Shown here: positions 17,483-27,078 of the stretch, piece after piece
Layout: every line of letters begins with the position of its first letter
Numbering within the stretch: position 1 is the first letter of the stretch
Assembly (NCBI RefSeq): GCF_947654165.1
Contig: NZ_CANTKB010000001.1
Span: 196,727 to 260,726, forward strand
Direction of reading: 5' to 3'
Length of the DNA: 64,000 nt
DNA from: an uncultured Blautia sp.
GTDB taxonomy: Bacteria; Bacillota; Clostridia; Lachnospirales; Lachnospiraceae
Translations under genes and position numbers: made by a program
The notes under the pieces: generated by a model
The model's input: the letters and a program-made list of their open reading frames with translations, nothing else
Databases searched by the model: none
What the model was told of the DNA's origin: nothing

Positions 17483-17512
17483 AAAAAAGGTTCGTATCCG
17501 AAGATACGAACC
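17483..17512 (-). terminator. Intrinsic terminator of the NlpC/P60 gene
   Basis: On the minus strand GGTTCGTATC-TTCG-GATACGAACC is followed by TTTTTT. A perfect 10-bp stem is closed by a stable cUUCGg tetraloop. It lies 19 bp after the hydrolase stop and 20 bp before the bceR start. Confidence 0.9.
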
Positions 17513-17531
17513 CTCTATGTACCATTTTTAC

Positions 17532-18947
17532 TTACTGTACAATACGTCTAACTGCAATGTAGTTTCTGTATAATGCGTTAGCTGTGTATTTAATGCCACC
17601 CTGTGGATATGGAGCACTGTTTGATGCATGTACGATACCACCGTCTCCTGTAAGAATAGCTACATGTCCAGGATATACAATGATATCACCGGCACGAGCC
17701 TGAGAATAATCAATTCCTACACCTGAATAAGCCTGTGCATCACTTACACGCGGTAAGCTATATCCAAAATGCGCAAATACCTGCTGTGTAAATCCTGAGC
17801 AGTCAATACCATTTGTCAGGCTGTTTCCGCCATATACATATGGGTTTCCGATAAACTGCATTGCATAAGCTACAACTGCTGCACCTGTTCCGCTGTTATA
17901 AGACGGATTACTTGGTTTTGATGGTTTACTTGTATTATTGTTTGTGTTGTTATTGCTGCCAGCGTTATTATTGGTATTGTTATTTGTGTTATTATTGTTA
18001 TTTGTGTTATTATTGCTGTTAGTGTTATTATTGCTGTTAGTGTTATTGTTAGTATTGTTGTTAGTATTACTATTATTGTTAGTGTTGTTATTTGTGTTGT
18101 TATTGGTATTATTATTTGTGCTTCCGCCTGTAATGGCATTACCGCCTGTGCTGTTATTCTGCTGCTGAGCCTGCTGTTGTGCCGCCTGCTGCTGTAACTG
18201 CTGCTGTCTTCTTGCCTCTTCTTCCTGCTGCTGAATCTTCTTTAACTCTGTATTCTGCTGCTGGATCAGTGCTTTGTACTCCTGTGCCTGAGCTTTTGCA
18301 TTTGCAATCTGTGCTTCGTAGTTAGATGCTGTAGCTTTGAATTCTTCTACCTTAACTTCCAGGCTTGCTTTTACGCCTTCCCGCTCATTTTTTGCAGTTT
18401 CTAATTCATGTTTTTCATTTTCGAGCTGCTCTTCCAAATCTTTGACTTCCTGAACAATATCCTTCATCTTCTTCAGTTCGTCTCTGTCGTACTGATACAT
18501 CTTTTCAGTATTCTCTGCTTTGGAAAGCATGGTAGCCAAGCTGTCAGATTCTAATAAAATCTGCACCCAGGTATCGTTTCCGCCGTTTTCGTACATGTAC
18601 TGAATTCTTTTCTTCATAGATTCATACTGTTCGTCACGGTCAGCCTCTGCCTGTACTAAATCTTCTTTTGTTTCCTGGATATCAACTTCTTTATCTGTGA
18701 TTTCATCAGCTAATAAATCAATCTGAGTCATAGCTTCTACAATCTGCTGTTCTGTTGTACTAATCTGTCCTAACAAAGCCTGTTTTTTACTTTCCAGACT
18801 GCTTGCCTGAGCCTGTGCTGCAGAAAGTTTACTCTCTGTTGCTGCTTTCTGAGCCTGAAGGTCATCTTTTCTCGCTGCTGAAACAGGAAGAACCTGTGCT
18901 GCAGTCATAGCAAATATCAGTGACAAACATACTAATTTTTTCTTCAT
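17532..18947 (-). CDS. Secreted NlpC/P60 peptidoglycan hydrolase with coiled coil (PcsB-like)
   Basis: A 471-residue protein from the ATG at 18947 (AGGGGA just upstream). It has a signal peptide (KKKLVCLSLIFAMTAAQVLPVSA), then about 220 residues of coiled coil (residues 28-245). A Gln-rich stretch leads into a linker of about 70 residues made almost only of Asn and Thr (270-339). The C-terminal NlpC/P60 domain has catalytic C383 (NGIDCSGF) and H428 (PGHVAIL). The coiled-coil plus cysteine peptidase layout matches PcsB/CwlO-type cell-separation hydrolases that are activated by FtsEX. The T-free, N-rich repeats suggest variable linker length between strains. Confidence 0.9.
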   Translation of the reverse strand: MKKKLVCLSLIFAMTAAQVLPVSAARKDDLQAQKAATESKLSAAQAQASSLESKKQALLGQISTTEQQIVEAMTQIDLLADEITDKEVDIQETKEDLVQAEADRDEQYESMKKRIQYMYENGGNDTWVQILLESDSLATMLSKAENTEKMYQYDRDELKKMKDIVQEVKDLEEQLENEKHELETAKNEREGVKASLEVKVEEFKATASNYEAQIANAKAQAQEYKALIQQQNTELKKIQQQEEEARRQQQLQQQAAQQQAQQQNNSTGGNAITGGSTNNNTNNNTNNNTNNNSNTNNNTNNNTNSNNNTNSNNNTNNNNNTNNNTNNNAGSNNNTNNNTSKPSKPSNPSYNSGTGAAVVAYAMQFIGNPYVYGGNSLTNGIDCSGFTQQVFAHFGYSLPRVSDAQAYSGVGIDYSQARAGDIIVYPGHVAILTGDGGIVHASNSAPYPQGGIKYTANALYRNYIAVRRIVQ

Positions 18948-19030
18948 ACTTCCCCTTTGCCTTTCATTTATACTATGCTTAAACAATTAATTTTTGTAAC
19001 AATTTTGAAACATTTTTAGACTTCCTGTAT

Positions 19031-19059
19031 ATATTACCACAGTTTTTTTCCATTTGCAA
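19031..19059 (-). promoter_or_regulatory. Putative promoter of the NlpC/P60 gene
   Basis: On the minus strand TTGCAA (19054-19059) and TAATAT (19031-19036) are separated by 17 bp, about 85 bp before the ATG at 18947. The surrounding 380-bp intergenic stretch (18948-19329) is very AT-rich, with several T tracts. It holds TGTAAC/TGTTAC-type hexamers (18995-19000 and 19089-19094) that loosely resemble WalR half-sites; no gene is seen in it. Confidence 0.55.
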
Positions 19060-19329
19060 GTCTTACCTCAACTTTTTTGCCTTTTTTTTGTAACAATTAC
19101 TTAAAAATTAACTGCTTATCTTTCCTGAAATCCTTGCTTTACAAGGGTTTGAAAACGAATCTTATCTTTTAAAAAAAAATTCTGTTTTTTTCTTATATTT
19201 TCCTAAAAAACTGCTTCGTTTTTGCCCTTATTTATGATATGATAAGATTACTTATACATGATTACGTGAACTGCTCATGGAAATTATTACAAATTTTTTT
19301 CATAAATAACAAAAAGGGGTTTTTACATT

Positions 19330-19734
19330 ATGAAACGAAAATTAAATGAAATCATTTATACCATATCGAGATACACAGAAATTGTTTTGTCTGCAGTCAT
19401 GCTTCTCGTGATTATTACATTAATTGTACCTATGATATATAACTTTGTTTCGATTCCTTTATTGGATATCACACCGGAACAGTTTACACAGTTTTTAGGA
19501 AATGCCCTGACCCTGCTCATTGGCGTGGAATTTGTAAAAATGTTGGCAAAACATACTGCCGAGAATCTTCTAGAAGTGCTTATGTTCGCCATTGCCCGAC
19601 AAATGGTTGTAGAACATCTGAACATGACCGAAACCCTCATTGGTGTTATAGCCATTGGCATTATCTTCACTGTACGCAAATATCTGCTGCTGAAAAACTC
19701 TAATGATAAAGAAAAGACCTACGATAAGTTATAG
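19330..19734 (+). CDS. PsiE-like small membrane protein
   Basis: A 134-residue protein with four hydrophobic segments (about 15-40, 55-75, 80-95 and 103-120). The central region GNALTLLIGVEFVKMLAKHTAENLLEVLMFAIARQMVVEH matches my recollection of the phosphate-starvation-inducible PsiE family, whose function is not established. The start at 19330 follows an AAGGGG site. It stands alone between the divergent NlpC/P60 gene and the convergent GH5 gene; no phosphate genes are nearby. Confidence 0.65.
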   Translation: MKRKLNEIIYTISRYTEIVLSAVMLLVIITLIVPMIYNFVSIPLLDITPEQFTQFLGNALTLLIGVEFVKMLAKHTAENLLEVLMFAIARQMVVEHLNMTETLIGVIAIGIIFTVRKYLLLKNSNDKEKTYDKL

Positions 19735-19750
19735 CATGTAAAAAGCTTCT

Positions 19751-19792
19751 TTTCCACAGCATAATTCCTCTTTCGATTTATGCTGTGGGAAA
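19751..19792. terminator. Bidirectional hairpin between the psiE-like and GH5 genes
   Basis: TTTCCACAGCATAA (19751-19764) pairs with TTATGCTGTGGGAAA (19778-19792) with one bulge. On the minus strand a GCTTTTTAC tract follows. The right arm includes the last codons of the GH5 gene. Confidence 0.6.
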
Positions 19793-21118
19793 GCAAAATC
19801 TTTTTAATAATTCTTCATATTCTTGGTAATACTCACAATTTTCTATCCGAAAAGAATCTGGCATTTCCTTTACTTTCTCCCATCCCCATTTATATAGTTG
19901 TGGTTTTAAAATCTGTTCTTTCTGTAACTCAAACAGCAATGCCCTTTGTCTAAATTGTAGCCTGTATTTAAGGGCTTCTGATACTTTTCCTGGAAAGTAT
20001 TTACACATTTCCTCTACCAACTGTTTTCCTATCTCCATTTCTCCATAATGCGTCCAGTACTTATGTATCTCATCTGAAAATTTCATCCATGCAGATTCCT
20101 TTTTCGGATAAACGAGTCCCATAAATCCTGCATCTTTATAACACCATAATGTCCAAGATATCTGATAGTGTTGAAATAGTTCTAGTGTATCTTCAATCAG
20201 TTCCATGACATGCCAAAGTTCTTGTCCTACAATATCGTATCCTGTCTCTCCACATAAAAGTGGCCCTTCAAATTTCTGCATTTTTAAAACCATACGTTGA
20301 AATCGTTCTTCAAATATATGCTTTCTTGTCTCCCTGGGATATTCCAAATCACATAAGTCTTTTTCCCAAACTGTAGGATAAAAATGAAACGTAATAGCTG
20401 TTTGTTGATCTTTGATTTCTTTTATAGAAGAAAAATCCATTGCAAAAAAATCACCTTCTAAAAAGAGAATGTGATTTCTATCCACTTCCCGAATTGCCTC
20501 AGTGACTCGTTCATAAAAGTTTTGCAATACCCCTTCTTTTTGCGGCATCAAAAATGGTTCGTTTAACAGGTCATATCCAAGTATAAATTCTTCCTCTGCA
20601 TATCTCCTGCTAAATTCCTTCCAAAGCCTTACCATCTGCTCCTGAAAAACTTGAAAATGCCAAAATTGAGGTATTCCTGTCTGATTATCAGAATGCCAAT
20701 CTGGATTTTCTCCTCCTGGTACAGCATGAAGATCAGGCATTAAAAAAATCTCATATTTTCTACACAAAGCTAATAATCTGTCAAAATGCTGAAATCCTTC
20801 TTCTCTCCATACCTCTGGACATTCATCATCCAAAAACCAATGATAATTAAATGGAACACGAATCAAATTAATTCCTACTCTTTTCAGAAACTGAAAATCT
20901 TCCTCTCTTATAAAAGACGTAACAAAATTTCTAAAAAAACAATTACATTTTTCTTTTCCAAAACACTCTTCAAAAGCTTCTTTTATCTGTTTCTCTGTTG
21001 TTGGAATTCCCAGCATAAAATGTTCTAAATTTAACCAACTTCCAATCCCTAATCCAGAAAACCGTATAGGTTTGTCCTTATAGTAAAATTTTTTTCCATT
21101 TACTTTTACAAAATCCAT
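19778..21118 (-). CDS. GH5-family glycoside hydrolase (intracellular)
   Basis: A 446-residue (beta/alpha)8 hydrolase. The start is at 21118, preceded by AAGGAAAG. Acid/base E187 is in LLNEPF and nucleophile E291 in GETGYD; the flanking family motifs INLIRVPFNYHWF and LMPDLHAVPGGEN are clear. There is no signal peptide, so it acts on imported oligosaccharides, and the GH5 specificity (cellulase, mannanase, glucosidase) cannot be assigned. It is divergent from a GH43 gene over a 143-bp region that carries a candidate activator site. The neighbouring ABC importer and GH42/GH3 genes are the likely functional partners. Confidence 0.85.
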   Translation of the reverse strand: MDFVKVNGKKFYYKDKPIRFSGLGIGSWLNLEHFMLGIPTTEKQIKEAFEECFGKEKCNCFFRNFVTSFIREEDFQFLKRVGINLIRVPFNYHWFLDDECPEVWREEGFQHFDRLLALCRKYEIFLMPDLHAVPGGENPDWHSDNQTGIPQFWHFQVFQEQMVRLWKEFSRRYAEEEFILGYDLLNEPFLMPQKEGVLQNFYERVTEAIREVDRNHILFLEGDFFAMDFSSIKEIKDQQTAITFHFYPTVWEKDLCDLEYPRETRKHIFEERFQRMVLKMQKFEGPLLCGETGYDIVGQELWHVMELIEDTLELFQHYQISWTLWCYKDAGFMGLVYPKKESAWMKFSDEIHKYWTHYGEMEIGKQLVEEMCKYFPGKVSEALKYRLQFRQRALLFELQKEQILKPQLYKWGWEKVKEMPDSFRIENCEYYQEYEELLKRFCFPTA

Positions 21119-21176
21119 ATTTTCTTTCCTTTCTTTCATAATTATCTTTATTTTATAATGTTCTGATTAGAAGAAA

Positions 21177-21226
21177 AGGTTGAAGTTTTTTCATCCTTAT
21201 ATAAATCATCATTAAAATGATATACT
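21177..21226 (+). promoter_or_regulatory. Candidate activator site and -10 box upstream of GH43
   Basis: AGGTTGAAGTTTTTTC (from 21177) followed by TATACT (21221-21226). The same AGGTTGAA-x-TTTT motif, at nearly the same distance from a TACACT box, stands before the two-component genes at 30364. The -35 of this promoter is poor, as expected for activator dependence. Confidence 0.5.
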
Positions 21227-21261
21227 TAAGAAATAAAAAGCACACACGGAAAGGAGTTTTT

Positions 21262-22824
21262 ATGAACACAATACAAAATCCCATTATACCTGGTTTTCAT
21301 CCAGATCCTAGTATTTGTCGAGTCAATGACACTTATTATCTTGTAACTTCCAGTTTTGAATATTTTCCTGGAGTGCCTATTTTTACCAGTAAAAATCTCA
21401 AAGACTGGACACTAATCGGTCACTGTCTTACCCGAACTTCTCAATTGCCTTTAGATGGTTGTCAAAATTCCGAAGGAATTTATGCCCCTACTATCCGTTA
21501 TCATGATGGGTATTTTTTTATGGTAACAACAAATGTGAGCGGAGGAGGAAACTTTATTGTTCATACTAAAAACCCCTCCGGTGAATGGTCTGAACCTGCC
21601 TGGGTACGTCAGGGAGGTATTGATCCTTCTCTGCTATTTGTTGACGATAAAACTTATTTTATATCAAATGGAGATTGTGAAGGCAATTCTGGTATCTATT
21701 TATGTGAAATCAATCCTTTGACTGGAGAAATGCTTACCGAAAGTACCTTAATTTCCACCGGTTGTGGGGGAAAATATCCAGAAGCCCCCCACCTTTATTA
21801 TATCAATCATGAATTCTACCTCATGCTCGCTGAAGGCGGTACAGAATACGGACATATGGTAACTATACAAAAAAGTACATCCCCTTGGGGACCTTTTACT
21901 CCTTGCCCACATAATCCCATTTTGAGTAATCGCAATATTCCAAATGGGGCAGATGTTATTGCTTGTACTGGACATGCTGATTTAATAGAAGATACTCATG
22001 GAAACTGGTGGATGGTTGCTTTGGGTGTTAGAACTATATGTACTAAACATAACAGTATTCTTCTGCATAATTTAGGCAGAGAAACTTATCTTACACCAGT
22101 CACTTGGAAATCTGGATATCCCATTGCTGGAAATAATGGAATTTTACAGATGAATATCCCTACCATACTTCCTGAAGTCACTACTTTAGAAAACACTGTA
22201 AAGAATCCTATCCTGTCCGAAACTTTTTCTTCTGAGCATTGGAATCTGGAATTTACTCACATCCGAAATCCTCATTTGGAAAATTATTTTTTAAATTTCA
22301 AAGACAGATGCTTAGTTTTAAAAGGATGTGATTCTTTATGTAAACCATGTGTATCTCCTACTTTTTTAGGAGTACGACAAAACTCTTTTTTCCAAGCAGC
22401 CAAAGTGACCATTTCCGGAATGCCTGAAAATGAAAACAGTCTGGCTGGTCTTAGTGTATATTATACAAATGAACATCACTATGATTTGGGAATTGCTCTT
22501 AGAAATGATGTCCGTTGTCTTGTGCTACGCCGCCAAATTTACGATTTAATAACAGAAACAGCTATAATACCTTTATCTGTAGAAACCGTTGATTTACAAA
22601 TAGAATCTGACAAGGAATATTATTATTTTTACTACTTTACACCTTCTCATGAAAAAATATTTCTTGGACAAGGCACCACTGCTGCACTTTGTACAGAAAT
22701 CACCCGTCACATGACTTTTACAGGTACTTTCTTCGGAATATTTGCAGAACATATGACTGCTACTTTCCGAAATTTCACACGTCAAAATTTAAACATTCAA
22801 GAACCTAAAGCCAAAGAGTTTTAA
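21262..22824 (+). CDS. GH43 beta-xylosidase/alpha-arabinofuranosidase
   Basis: A 520-residue intracellular enzyme from the ATG at 21262 (AAGGAG upstream). The five-bladed propeller opens with the family motif NPIIPGFHPDPSICRVNDTYYLVTSSFEYFPGVPIF, whose Asp is the catalytic base. GGIDPSLLFVDDKTYF and YPEAPHLYYINHEFYLMLAEGG (with the acid Glu) follow. The last 190 residues look like a concanavalin-like C-terminal domain, as in GH43 subfamilies 11/12. It is related to the second GH43 at 42417 but clearly diverged from it. It releases xylose or arabinose from imported hemicellulose oligosaccharides; specificity cannot be set from sequence. Confidence 0.9.
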   Translation: MNTIQNPIIPGFHPDPSICRVNDTYYLVTSSFEYFPGVPIFTSKNLKDWTLIGHCLTRTSQLPLDGCQNSEGIYAPTIRYHDGYFFMVTTNVSGGGNFIVHTKNPSGEWSEPAWVRQGGIDPSLLFVDDKTYFISNGDCEGNSGIYLCEINPLTGEMLTESTLISTGCGGKYPEAPHLYYINHEFYLMLAEGGTEYGHMVTIQKSTSPWGPFTPCPHNPILSNRNIPNGADVIACTGHADLIEDTHGNWWMVALGVRTICTKHNSILLHNLGRETYLTPVTWKSGYPIAGNNGILQMNIPTILPEVTTLENTVKNPILSETFSSEHWNLEFTHIRNPHLENYFLNFKDRCLVLKGCDSLCKPCVSPTFLGVRQNSFFQAAKVTISGMPENENSLAGLSVYYTNEHHYDLGIALRNDVRCLVLRRQIYDLITETAIIPLSVETVDLQIESDKEYYYFYYFTPSHEKIFLGQGTTAALCTEITRHMTFTGTFFGIFAEHMTATFRNFTRQNLNIQEPKAKEF

Positions 22825-22828
22825 TCGA

Positions 22829-22862
22829 AAAAAGTCGCTGAAATCATCCTCAGCGACTTTTT
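22829..22862. terminator. Bidirectional terminator between GH43 and GH3
   Basis: AAAAAGTCGCTGA (22829-22841) and TCAGCGACTTTTT (22850-22862) are perfect 13-bp arms with an 8-base loop. T tracts lie on both strands, serving the convergent GH43 and GH3 genes. Confidence 0.92.
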
Positions 22863-22883
22863 CTTCTTTATGTCTCCTTATTA

Positions 22884-25031
22884 TTAATCTAAATAAATCC
22901 TCTTACTCTCAACATCCTGAGAATTTCTGCCAATCATAATTTCAAATTCCCCTGGTTCAAAAATAAACTCCATATTTCGATTGTAAAATCTCAGCATATC
23001 TTTTGTAATGGTAAAGGATACTTTCTGTTTTTGTTTTGGCTGGAGCATAACCTGCTGAAATCCTTTCAATTCTTTTACCGGGCGGACAATGCTGGCTACA
23101 CAGTCACATACATATAACTGTACAGTTTCCAGAGCTTCTCTTTCTGAATCATTATACACAGTAATTTCAGCCTGTATTCTGTCTTGCTTTTTTGTAACAG
23201 AAAAGTCCGAATAGTTTATCCTGCTGTAACTTAAACCGTAACCAAAAGGAAAAAGAGCTTCGTTTGGACAGTCCAGATATTTTGATACATATCGCTCTTT
23301 CTGACCGTAGTAAGGTCTTCCAGTGCGGTAATTGTTATAATAAACCGGAATCTGGCCTATAGTATGAGGAAAACTCATAGCCAATCTTCCCGAAGGATTG
23401 TACTCACCTGTAAGAACGTCTGATAATCCATTGGCAGACTCTGTGCCAAGGAACCATCCTTGTACTAGAGCATTGCTGGTAGAAAGTATTGGTTTGATTT
23501 CCATAGGTCTTCCACTGAATACAATCGTTATTACGGGTTTTCCCGTTCCGCTCAATTTTTGAATCAGTTTTTCCTGATTTGGTGACAGCCGTAAATATGC
23601 TTTACTGCTGGCTTCCCCTGTATCAAAAGGAGATTCACCAACAGCGGCAATTAAAATATCACAATCTGAGAAACGCTCTACCGCTTGCTCTGTTTGATCT
23701 TTTATATCAAACATCTGATCTTCCATGGAACCAAGTGGCTCTGTCATGGCAGTTATAACAGAAAAGCCGTGACTTTTCAAAGCGTCTGCCAGGGAACAGG
23801 TGTTTTTTTCGGCTGTAATTGCCCAACCTCCAGCAGTATTTTTTGATTCTGCAAAAGGACCAGCAATACCAATTTTTATTCCTTCTTTGAGAGGAAGTAT
23901 ACCATCATTCTTCAAGAGAACAATGGATTGTCTGGCAGCCTGGCGGGCTTTTTCTCTATGCTCTTTGCATAAATGAAGTTTCTTTTCTGCTTCTGGATTG
24001 GCATCTTTAAATGGATTTTCAAAAAGTCCCAATTCATTTTTTAAATTCAGAATATTGCGGACAGCCTGATCAATAAGTTCCATAGAAAGGCGTCCTTGTT
24101 CCACCAGTTTTTTTCCATGATTGATATAGTGTGCGGACATCATTTCAATATCAATACCAGCTTCTATACATTGTCTAGCTGCATCAGAACCGTCTTCGGC
24201 CACACCATTTATAATCGTTTCATGAACAGCAGCATAATCCGAAATCGTACAGCCATCAAATCCCCATTCATTTCTTAAAATATCACGAAACAATTTTTTA
24301 TTTGCACTGGAAGGGATTCCATCCATTACATTAAAAGATGTCATAACCATTCTTGCCCCAGCATCCAGCGCTGCTTTATAAGAAGGCAGATAAAACTGGC
24401 GGAAAGTATTTTCAGAAATATCTACCCAGTTATAGTCCCGTCCCCCTTCTGCTGCACCGTAGCCTGCAAAATGTTTTACACAGGAGGCAATCTTCCCTTT
24501 TTCTTTAGGATTATCTCCTTGAAAACCATGAACAGCAGCCTTTGTCATAATACAGTTCAAATAAGGATCTTCCCCTGGTGATTCCATAACTCTTCCCCAG
24601 CGTGGATCCCTTACCAAGTCTGACATTGGTGCAAATGTAAGATGAATACCAGAGGCAGAGCTTTCAGCTGCTGCAACAGAAGCAGCATTTTCATAGTTTT
24701 CCGGATTAAAACTACAGCTCATAGCCAGTGGAATAGGGAATATGGTTTTATACCCATAAATAACATCAGCCATAAACAGAAGGGGAATATGATGTCGGTT
24801 TTTTTCCATATAACGTTTTTGGAGCGCCATAGTTTTTTCTGCACCGAAATAGTTTAAGGTGCTGCCTATATTTGTCATGTTTTCTTCTGTTATATTTAAT
24901 TCTGCAAGGGGACCAGTCAAATCCATATTCTGCTCAGTTCCCAGAAACATGGCAGAGAGTTGGGTCATCTGTGCAAGTTTTTCTTCAATCGTCATGCTTT
25001 GAATCAGACGTTCAATTTTACTGTTTTCCAT
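22884..25031 (-). CDS. GH3 beta-glycosidase (BglX-like)
   Basis: A 715-residue intracellular GH3 enzyme. The N-terminal (beta/alpha)8 domain shows RDPRWGRVMESPGEDPYL (135-158), CVKHFAGYG and the nucleophile D265 in GCTISDYAA. A GH3 C-terminal sandwich and a fibronectin III-like domain (ALETVQLYVCDCVASIVRPVKELKGFQ) follow. No signal peptide is present. It is the last gene of the operon SBP, permease, permease, GH42, GH3, and so works on sugars brought in by that importer. The GH3 substrate could be gluco-, xylo- or galacto-configured. Confidence 0.9.
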   Translation of the reverse strand: MENSKIERLIQSMTIEEKLAQMTQLSAMFLGTEQNMDLTGPLAELNITEENMTNIGSTLNYFGAEKTMALQKRYMEKNRHHIPLLFMADVIYGYKTIFPIPLAMSCSFNPENYENAASVAAAESSASGIHLTFAPMSDLVRDPRWGRVMESPGEDPYLNCIMTKAAVHGFQGDNPKEKGKIASCVKHFAGYGAAEGGRDYNWVDISENTFRQFYLPSYKAALDAGARMVMTSFNVMDGIPSSANKKLFRDILRNEWGFDGCTISDYAAVHETIINGVAEDGSDAARQCIEAGIDIEMMSAHYINHGKKLVEQGRLSMELIDQAVRNILNLKNELGLFENPFKDANPEAEKKLHLCKEHREKARQAARQSIVLLKNDGILPLKEGIKIGIAGPFAESKNTAGGWAITAEKNTCSLADALKSHGFSVITAMTEPLGSMEDQMFDIKDQTEQAVERFSDCDILIAAVGESPFDTGEASSKAYLRLSPNQEKLIQKLSGTGKPVITIVFSGRPMEIKPILSTSNALVQGWFLGTESANGLSDVLTGEYNPSGRLAMSFPHTIGQIPVYYNNYRTGRPYYGQKERYVSKYLDCPNEALFPFGYGLSYSRINYSDFSVTKKQDRIQAEITVYNDSEREALETVQLYVCDCVASIVRPVKELKGFQQVMLQPKQKQKVSFTITKDMLRFYNRNMEFIFEPGEFEIMIGRNSQDVESKRIYLD

Positions 25032-25037
25032 AATGAA

Positions 25038-27074
25038 TTATTTTCCTTTTTTACTTTTGAAAATCATAACCTGGATACCTGGAATTTGAATTTTACTGTT
25101 CTTTGTATAAACTTCTCCTGTGAGTAACTCCTCTGCTTCAAACGGAAGTTCAAATTCCTGCTCCTGATTTTTATGATTTAACACAAAGATATAACGATAT
25201 TCGTCACTCTCTCTTTCTGTTATCTCAAGTTCTGAAACGTCTTTGTCTTCTATAATTACCGGTATCTGACATTCCTTGCAAATATCATTCAGAAATTCTC
25301 TGTAAAATTCTTTGTTTGATCGTGTGCCTAAATAATAAACACTACCCTTTCCATATTTGTTTTTTGTCAAAACAGGTGTGTCACAGTAAAAATCTTGTTG
25401 ATATTCAGCCAATACTTCCGCGCCTTCGCTATGGATAATATCACATAAAAGTTCTGCAGGATATTCTTGACCTTTATAACAAAAAGAATTCTGTTCATCT
25501 TCAGACAAAGCATCAATCTCTTCTACCCAAATTCCAGCCATTCCTTTTAGTTCTCCAGGATAGCCACCGTAGGCAATGTAATCATTCTCATCTACATAGC
25601 CACTGAGATATGTAAACAAAAGGGTTCCTCCTTCCGTTACATATTTTTCCATCCTTTTACTTACACCATCTTTCACCATATAACATAAAGGTGCTGCAAT
25701 GAATTGGTATTTTGAAAAATCGTCATCTACTCCAATAATATCCACAGAAATATGGTTTTCAAAAAATCCGCGATAATAGTTCAAAATTTCATCTACATAT
25801 TTCAATCGGGTTGTAGGTCCTGCAGAGCCTTCCACTGCCCACCAGGTAGGCCAGTCAAAAATCAATGCTGCCTTTGCTTCTGTCACCGTTCCTAGAGTTT
25901 CCTCCCCTAGTTTCCGTAACTCTGCTCCCAGTTCTTCACATTCCCGAAAAACTCTTGTATCACTTCTTCCTGCATGGTCAATCAAAGCTCCATGGAATTT
26001 TTCACAAGCACCAGGACTTCTCCTCATCTGAAAAAACATTACGGTATCTGCCCCATGTGCCACTGCCTGATAACTCAATAGCCGCATAACACCTGGACGT
26101 TTTAATCCGTTATCTTGTAACCAGTTTGAAACGCTTGGTGTCTGTTCCATAAGCATAAAAGGCTTTCCATTTTTCAGTCCCCTCATAAGTTCATGGTTTA
26201 ATGCTACCTGGGCAGGTTCTGCATTTTTTACAGGATAATTATCCCATGAAATCACATCCAAATACTTAGCCCATTTTTTATAATCCAACGTTTTATAGGT
26301 TCCCATAAAATTCGTTGTAATGACTGCATCTGGAATGTGCTTTTTAATGGCCTCATATTCTGTCTTAAAGTTTTCCATCATACTATCAGAATTAAAACGT
26401 TTGTAATCCAGAGTAATCCCCTGAAACATACTTCTATTTTCTTCAAAATGTTCGCTTAAAAGATTCGGTACTACAATTTCCTCCCAGGAGTAAAAGGTGT
26501 GACCCCAGAAATGTGTATTCCATGCCTTATTCAATGCGTCCAAGGTCTTATATTTTCTTTTCAGCCAAACTCGAAATGCTTTTTCACAATTCTCACAATA
26601 ACAAGTTTCTCCATACTCATTGCTTACATGCCATGCGACAATATTTTTCTGATTTTTATAGTGTTCCGCCAACTTTTCGGCTAACTTGGCAGAATATCTT
26701 TGAAAGGTAGGACTATTCGGGCAAGAATTATGACGTCCTCCAAATTTTCTCTTCATTCCATTAAATTCTGTGCGCAGAATATCCGGATATTTTCTTGCCA
26801 TCCATGCTGGATGGGCTCCTGTAGAAGTAGCCATGCAGATGTAAAGTCCTTTTTCTGTTACCCGTTTTACAGTCTTATCCAGTTCGGAAAAATCATAGGT
26901 TTCTTCATCTGGCTGCAGCATAGCCCAGTTAAACACATTTAAGGTTACAATATCAACCCCTGCTTTTTCAAACAGCTTCATATCCTCATTCCAGATATCT
27001 TCTGTCCACTGTTCTGGATTATAATCCCCTCCATAGAGAATTTTTTGCACTTTTTTCTCATCTAAAATTTTCAT
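25038..27074 (-). CDS. GH42 beta-galactosidase
   Basis: A 678-residue enzyme with all GH42 landmarks: ILYGGDYNPEQW near the N-terminus, acid/base E153 in HVSNEYG, nucleophile E310 in FMLMEQTP. The zinc-cluster cysteines are C118 plus C158-x-C160-x2-C163. A trimerisation domain and a small C-terminal beta domain follow. GH42 enzymes release galactose from galacto-oligosaccharides or arabinogalactan/galactan fragments. It is separated by 4 bp from the upstream permease gene and 6 bp from GH3, so it is co-expressed with a dedicated importer. Confidence 0.92.
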   Translation of the reverse strand: MKILDEKKVQKILYGGDYNPEQWTEDIWNEDMKLFEKAGVDIVTLNVFNWAMLQPDEETYDFSELDKTVKRVTEKGLYICMATSTGAHPAWMARKYPDILRTEFNGMKRKFGGRHNSCPNSPTFQRYSAKLAEKLAEHYKNQKNIVAWHVSNEYGETCYCENCEKAFRVWLKRKYKTLDALNKAWNTHFWGHTFYSWEEIVVPNLLSEHFEENRSMFQGITLDYKRFNSDSMMENFKTEYEAIKKHIPDAVITTNFMGTYKTLDYKKWAKYLDVISWDNYPVKNAEPAQVALNHELMRGLKNGKPFMLMEQTPSVSNWLQDNGLKRPGVMRLLSYQAVAHGADTVMFFQMRRSPGACEKFHGALIDHAGRSDTRVFRECEELGAELRKLGEETLGTVTEAKAALIFDWPTWWAVEGSAGPTTRLKYVDEILNYYRGFFENHISVDIIGVDDDFSKYQFIAAPLCYMVKDGVSKRMEKYVTEGGTLLFTYLSGYVDENDYIAYGGYPGELKGMAGIWVEEIDALSEDEQNSFCYKGQEYPAELLCDIIHSEGAEVLAEYQQDFYCDTPVLTKNKYGKGSVYYLGTRSNKEFYREFLNDICKECQIPVIIEDKDVSELEITERESDEYRYIFVLNHKNQEQEFELPFEAEELLTGEVYTKNSKIQIPGIQVMIFKSKKGK

Positions 27075-27078
27075 ATCA

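Noticed and set aside
17938..18168. Long hydrophobic Leu/Val-rich ORF on the plus strand
   Set aside because: It is the antisense of the Asn/Thr repeat in the NlpC/P60 gene and has no start context.
18995..19099. WalR-like boxes (TGTAAC-N5-TGAAAC) upstream of the NlpC/P60 gene
   Set aside because: Only one hexamer fits the consensus fully, and in such AT-rich sequence this is weak; mentioned only as a note.
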